Assembly (NCBI RefSeq): GCF_020536995.1
Contig: NC_068364.1
Location: 46,155,981 to 46,219,980 of the forward strand
DNA length: 64,000 nucleotides
Source of the DNA: Dreissena polymorpha
Taxonomy: Eukaryota; Mollusca; Bivalvia; Myida; Dreissenidae
Direction: 5' to 3'
Made by a program: the position numbers and the translations under genes. The first letter of the stretch is position 1. Each line of letters starts with the position of its first letter. Below the pieces are notes generated by a model, which saw only the letters and a program-made list of their open reading frames with translations, searched no databases and was not told the origin of the DNA. Positions 59,697 to 64,000 of the stretch are shown here, one piece after another.

Positions 59697-60236
59697 TCGT
59701 GGCGACCTTGACATTGGAGATATTGACGTGATTCTTTCGTGCGACACACCGTCCCATGATGGTGAACAAATGTGCCAAATGATTTTAAAATCTCACAATG
59801 AATGACATAGTTATGGCCAGGACAAGCTCATTTATGGCCATTTTTGACCTTTGAACTCAAAGTGTGACCTTGACCTTGGAGATATCGACGTAATTATTTC
59901 GCGCGACACACCGTCCCATGATGGTGAACAAATGTGCCAAATGATTTTAAAATCTCACAATGAATGACATAGTTATGGCCAGGACAAGCTCATTTATGGC
60001 CATTTTTGACCTTTGAACTCAAAGTGTGACCTTGACCTTGGAGATATCGACGTAATTATTTCGCGCGACACACCGTCCAATGATGGTAAACAAATGTGCC
60101 AAATGATTTTAAAATCTGACAATGAACGACATAGTTATGGCCCGGACAAGCTTGTTCCGCCCGCCCGCCAGCCAGCCCGCCAGCCCGCCCGCATTCGCCA
60201 ATCTAATAACCAGTTTTTTCCTTCGGAAAACCTGGT
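59697..60236 (+). repeat. Array of three ~165-bp monomers with GC-rich hairpin end
   Basis: Monomers start near 59700, 59869 and 60030 with GACCTTGACCTTGGAGATAT-like segments and share CGACACACCGTCCCATGATG and ATGACATAGTTATGGCC. The array ends in a run of CCCGCC/CAGC units (60157-60192) and the hairpin AACCAGTTTTTTCC / GGAAAACCTGGTT (60208-60236). The two first full monomers are nearly identical. Confidence 0.75.
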
Positions 60237-60658
60237 TAAATATATTCTGATTAAAATGTGTTTTTATTGCATATTATTATCTTCCTATTCATATTGCACC
60301 AATATATTAAGTTTGGCTGGATTATCTGTCCATTTGGCCATTTTATATCATATTTTTACACGCTGGTGTTTTCCGTCCGAAGAAGGCGATTTTACAATGC
60401 GGCTGGGTTCTAGTTCGCAGCGTAATTTAGCTCCGTGTAATCGGTATCCTACAATAAATAAGTGCAACTCCAGGAAGTGTTTATGTTGCAAGTTTTTAAA
60501 TATGTCCTCTTTTATTCTTTCATCGGTTAATAACCGCAAATTTTCAGTTAATATTAAATCCGATATCTCATGAAATTCTATGCATGTGGTTTATGTTATT
60601 ACTTGAAATGTACCCTGTTGTGGCGCGCAATACGTTGGGCAGACGGGTAGATCACTTA

Positions 60659-62059
60659 AAACACGTTTACAATAAGCAACCTAATGAAATTATTACCGAC
60701 CATATTGCGCAATGCATGAAGTTAAATGTAATAGTCAATATTACTGACAAGAAATTGCCATCACTTTACTGGATACCTAAATTACATAAGACGCCATATA
60801 AAAGTCGTTTTATCGCTAATTCAGTGTCTTGTACCACCAAACAATTATCAGTGTATCTTACATCTGCATTGAGTGCTATTAGATATCATATAGCTAAATT
60901 TTGTAATAAAGTTTATGAAAATAGTAATATTAACCTATTTTGGTCAATAAAAAACACCTTAGAAGTTATTGATAAAATTGAAAATAAAAAATATAAGGTG
61001 TCACAGGTAAGTACTTATGATTTTTCGACACTATATACAACGCTTCCTCACGCTTTAATAAAATCCAAACTTGTTTCTTTGATTGAAAAAACTTTTGCTA
61101 GAGAGAAATGTTTGTATCTAGCTTTAAACACTAAAACAGCTTTTTTTACTAATCAGATATTAGATAATTACATCATTTGGACTGGTCTTGACTTTTGTGC
61201 AGCACTTACTTTTCTTTTGGATAACTTGTTTGTTGAATTTAATGGTAAAATATTTAAACAATTTATTGGCGTTCCTATGGGTACTAATTGTGCGCCACTT
61301 ATAGCTGACCTATTTTTATATTGTTATGAAAGCGAATTTATGTTAGAATTATCTAAAACTAAGCAAGTAGATTTGATTAATTGTTTTAACCTTACTAGTA
61401 GGTACATTGATGACATACTTAATTTAGATAATCCATTATTTGAACAATATATTCACAAAATCTACCCAAAAGAACTAGTCTTAAATAGATCGTGTATATC
61501 CAATACAGACGCTGCGTATTTAGACTTACATTTAACTATTAATAATAATTTGATCAAAACTAGTTTATACGACAAACGGGACGATTTTAACTTTGAAATT
61601 GTGAATTTTCCGTTTCTAGATGGCAACATCCCTAAAGGACCTTCCTATGGTATTTACATTTCGCAGTTGGTACGTTATGCTAGAGCATGTTCGTGTATTA
61701 AAGATTTTAATGATCGTAATCTAATATTAACTAAAAAATTGCTAAAACAAGGCTTTTTGTATCATAACCTAAGAAATAAATTTGCTAGATTTTACTCTAA
61801 GTATGGTGATTTAATTTCAAAATATAATGTTTCTTTAAAATGGCATTTAAATAATGGAATCTCCCATCCATCATTTTATGGAGATGCTTTGAAGCTTGTC
61901 CGCAAATTAAAATATGTTAAACCAAATGTTCATATTAAACTTTTCAATTTAATTAACTTGTTTTTATCAAAAGGATACGATGCTTATGTACTTAAAAACA
62001 CGTGTTTGATGGTTTTCGATTCACTATATCTTTCTTCCCTTAAAATTTGGAATCATTAG
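60659..62059 (+). CDS. Reverse transcriptase of the Naiad element
   Basis: The frame is open from 60584, but the residues before about 60660 are the endonuclease region read in another frame, so the real RT part starts near HVYNKQPNEIITDHIAQ. Numbering from the ATG at 60584: LYWIPKLHKTPYKSRFIANS at 61-80 (Penelope-family RT start), motif A STYDFSTLYTTLPH at 143-156, motif B GVPMGTNCAPLIADLF at 229-244, motif C RYIDDI at 273-278 with both catalytic Asp, and AYLDLHL at 311-317. The C-terminal part (ISQLVRYARACS, LTKKLLKQGFLYHNLRNKF) matches the common bivalve and coral members known to me. No interruption occurs across about 465 codons, and the catalytic residues are all present. The copy is fairly young. 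Confidence 0.88.
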   Translation, partial: KHVYNKQPNEIITDHIAQCMKLNVIVNITDKKLPSLYWIPKLHKTPYKSRFIANSVSCTTKQLSVYLTSALSAIRYHIAKFCNKVYENSNINLFWSIKNTLEVIDKIENKKYKVSQVSTYDFSTLYTTLPHALIKSKLVSLIEKTFAREKCLYLALNTKTAFFTNQILDNYIIWTGLDFCAALTFLLDNLFVEFNGKIFKQFIGVPMGTNCAPLIADLFLYCYESEFMLELSKTKQVDLINCFNLTSRYIDDILNLDNPLFEQYIHKIYPKELVLNRSCISNTDAAYLDLHLTINNNLIKTSLYDKRDDFNFEIVNFPFLDGNIPKGPSYGIYISQLVRYARACSCIKDFNDRNLILTKKLLKQGFLYHNLRNKFARFYSKYGDLISKYNVSLKWHLNNGISHPSFYGDALKLVRKLKYVKPNVHIKLFNLINLFLSKGYDAYVLKNTCLMVFDSLYLSSLKIWNH

Positions 62060-62065
62060 TGATAT

Positions 62066-62215
62066 TATAGGCATTTTTCACTGTTGAATAAAATTTTGTC
62101 ATTGTGTCGTATGAACAAATCTGCATGAATACTACATTATAGGCATTTTTCACTGTTGAATAAAATTGTGTCATTGTGTCGTATGAACAAATCTGCATGT
62201 AAACTACATTTGGAC
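62066..62215 (+). repeat. Tandem duplication (~75 bp) in the Naiad 3' UTR
   Basis: Two nearly identical copies of TATAGGCATTTTTCACTGTT through AACAAATCTGCATG begin about 25 bases after the RT stop codon. Confidence 0.85.
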
Positions 62216-63115
62216 TCAAATCGTACATCAAATCATTTCTGTCTTCAGTTGTCAAAACACCTATATACTGTTTGATTCCAATAATGTCGCTTTAATGGTA
62301 TTACCATTTGTATTCATTTGCTTCTTAATATTAAATCACGTAAACTTGTTTTATTAGTAGCACAGCCCCATTAATATTTTTATTTAGTACTGCCCTTGGA
62401 ATTTGTTCACGTCATTATGTCATTATGGATTTTTGTGACGTCATACGACCGACTTTCCCAGTTGTAATCTACATGCATAGGTCATTGGGTTTATAATGTT
62501 CCATTTTATTTATATTTTCTCTCTGATAGGCGTTTCTTGTTTGATTTAATTATGTTTAATTTGTTTAGCAGTCACATAAACAACCAAGCTATGTAATATG
62601 GAATTTTTACACCCATTATTGCTGCTTCTTCCTGTATTTGCGCGATGATTATCTGAGATATTAACTCTATGATTCTACATTCTCAAATCTTTTCTATAAA
62701 GAAGGAATGTAGTTGACAATTGTTAATAGTTTTATTTGATCGTTCGTCAAAAAGTTGTAATTCTGTTACTCTTGTATCTTCAATGCAATTGAGTAATTAA
62801 ATAGTAATTAAATTGAATGCGTTTTAATTCCCTTTTATTATTGTTTAATTTGAGTTACAATGCTATGACGTTAAATTTTATTTACACTTAAATGTATTAT
62901 GAATATTGCTGGGCCAAGTGTGAGGTTGAGCGCTCTATAACCAGGTTTAAACCCCCAATGCTTGGCATTGACCGTTCCAAGGCGGTGACCCCAGCTTTAT
63001 TCATATTTTGTGTTTATGTTGGTTTGTATTGTGCTGTATTGTGCTGTTATGTACTGTTTGGGCAATCGGTCACTTGCCTTAAATAAAGGACCAACTAATT
63101 GTTTTTAATGAAAAT

Positions 63116-63625
63116 TCAATACTGCTCCAGCAGCTGGAGTTTCACTTCTTTATATTGCATTGCACAACAGTTTGATGTGTGCTGCGTGGATGCAGTAGCG
63201 TGTATCCCCGTACATATCTTCGATGTTGTTATATTTTCAGCCTTCGATGATATGAGAAAGAATTGAAAATTTCCTTGTGTATAAGCATAAAATCAATTTA
63301 AAAAATTGATTTTAGGTTGATGACAATGATAAACAGTTGCCTTTCTATAGTACCCATGCACAGTGAAAAACTCATGTACCTGTGGAAATCATGATTAGAT
63401 TGAAGGAAAAATGAAACTTACCAATAAACATGTTGTTAAAAATAACTCGTTTCAAAAATCGCGAAAAAAATAAACCCGATGAAAATATCGCAAAATAAAA
63501 CTGGATAAAAATATTGCATAAAAATATTGCATGTGTTAATCGGTTGCATGTCTCCAATCAGACCTGACTGATATATAATCTATATACTACCTCTGACCAA
63601 GTTTGGTGAATTCAACTTGAACTAG
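63116..63625. other. Intergenic DNA right of the Naiad element
   Basis: AT-rich; the minus-strand frame at 63372-63557 has no recognisable content. Confidence 0.35.
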
Positions 63626-64000
63626 AGCTTTGTCACTGAATGTGACTTATACCCCCATACCACTTTGACGCAGGATAAAAAGTTGTTTAAAAGTTTCGGA
63701 TGAATACAATTTGATTAGAGTCCGGACAAAGTGGCGCCGTTGAAAATGCACTAATTGACCCTATGACCTAGTTCTTGACCCGACATGACCCATATTCGAA
63801 CTTGACCTAGATATCAACTAGATGCAACTACTGACCAAGTTTGGTAAAGATCGGATGAATACAATTTGAATAAGAGTCCGGACAAAGTGGCGCTGTTGAA
63901 AATGGACTTATTGACCCTATGACCTAGTTTTTTACCTGGCATGACCCATATTCGAACTTGGCCTAGATATCAACTAGATGCAACTACTGACCAAGTTTGG
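63626..64000. repeat. Tandem-repeat element running off the window
   Basis: The left edge AGAGCTTTGTCACTGAATGT and GACTTATACCCCCATACC opens an array of about 180-bp monomers (CGGATGAATACAATTTG, AGTCCGGACAAAGTGGCG, CAACTAGATGCAACTACTGA). Just over two are seen before the window ends. Confidence 0.7.

Larger units (their letters stand above)
60256..63115 (+). mobile_element. Naiad-type Penelope-like retroelement (GIY-YIG first, then RT)
   Basis: The order is a Cys-rich N-terminal part (CNSRKCLCCKF, about 60460), the start of a GIY-YIG endonuclease (VVYVIT, then AQYVGQTGRSLKTRL, 60586-60669), and then a telomerase-related reverse transcriptase. Endonuclease before RT is the permuted order of the Naiad clade; canonical Penelope elements have it after. 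Two in-frame UGA codons interrupt the endonuclease part (60571-60573 and 60604-60606), at cysteine positions (see findings). After KTRL the frame meets TAA (60673) and changes, and most of the endonuclease is missing before the RT, so this copy has an internal deletion. A GC-richer 3' segment (GAGCGCTCTATAACCAGGTT, about 62928, then GCTTGGCATTGACC) probably marks the 3' end region. Confidence 0.8.

Noticed and set aside
60013-60255. Coding start of the Naiad element at 60013
   Set aside because: This part lies in the preceding tandem array and its hairpin; the frame is open by chance.
60584-60660. N-terminus MWFMLLLEMY of the RT frame
   Set aside because: These codons are the endonuclease region read in the wrong frame; the neighbouring frame gives VVYVIT and YVGQTGRSLK.
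62898-62985. SECIS element
   Set aside because: ATGAA and a GCCAAG/CTTGGC stem are present, but the apical part is far too long and the GA partner is misplaced.

Overview
The window looks like nuclear DNA of a bivalve mollusc, probably a heterodont clam or mussel (inference). It is AT-rich and intron-rich. Much of it is arrays of 130-190 bp monomers carrying TGACCTTGACC motifs, between short inverted ends such as GTCCCCC / GGGGGAC, AGCTCACC / GGTGAGCT and TACGCCCGTC. I know this repeat style from bivalve genomes. There are no prokaryotic signals (operons, Shine-Dalgarno sites, CRISPR).

Two genes look intact. (1) eIF1/SUI1 on the plus strand, 794-4143, in four coding exons that join in frame to 116 codons; its introns hold a tRNA-derived SINE and a small inverted-repeat element. 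(2) A large C2H2-type zinc-finger gene on the minus strand, 15790-19747, in two coding exons (1205 codons). It has an in-frame 30-bp minisatellite in its middle and a 52-bp minisatellite just upstream.

Broken or partial genes recognised by conserved motifs: a RecQ-like helicase (29242-31467, minus; four exons, front half missing, TGA in the RAGRDG motif), a THAP domain (48115-48243, plus), a cadherin domain (54371-55439, minus), a BED zinc-finger exon (58879-59053, minus), a small PHD-like zinc finger inside a mobile element (50232-50372, minus), and a LINE reverse-transcriptase tail (28551-28892, minus).

From 31.5 to 46.8 kb lies a higher-order array. A 717-bp monomer (alpha) is repeated. 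In several monomers a 664-bp TTAA-flanked inverted-repeat element (beta) sits at the same TTAA, and the alpha-beta dimer has itself been amplified with a period of about 1.39 kb. Two roughly 3-kb blocks carrying an RNase H-bearing LINE fragment (gamma) lie 8.54 kb apart and represent a segmental duplication. The array abuts the broken end of the RecQ-like gene.

The most striking item is at 60.25-63.1 kb: a Penelope-like retroelement of the Naiad type, with a GIY-YIG endonuclease start upstream of the reverse transcriptase. Two in-frame UGA codons fall, with the expected spacing of ten residues, on the two positions where conserved cysteines normally stand. This fits the selenocysteine-encoding Naiads reported from clams. 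This copy also has a deletion and a frame change between endonuclease and RT. Other notable signals are four perfect palindromic AGGTCAnnnTGACCT sites in one array, repeated DR1 AGGTCA sites in another, RFX-like X-boxes and YY1-like sites in two more, and several undescribed-looking inverted-repeat elements.
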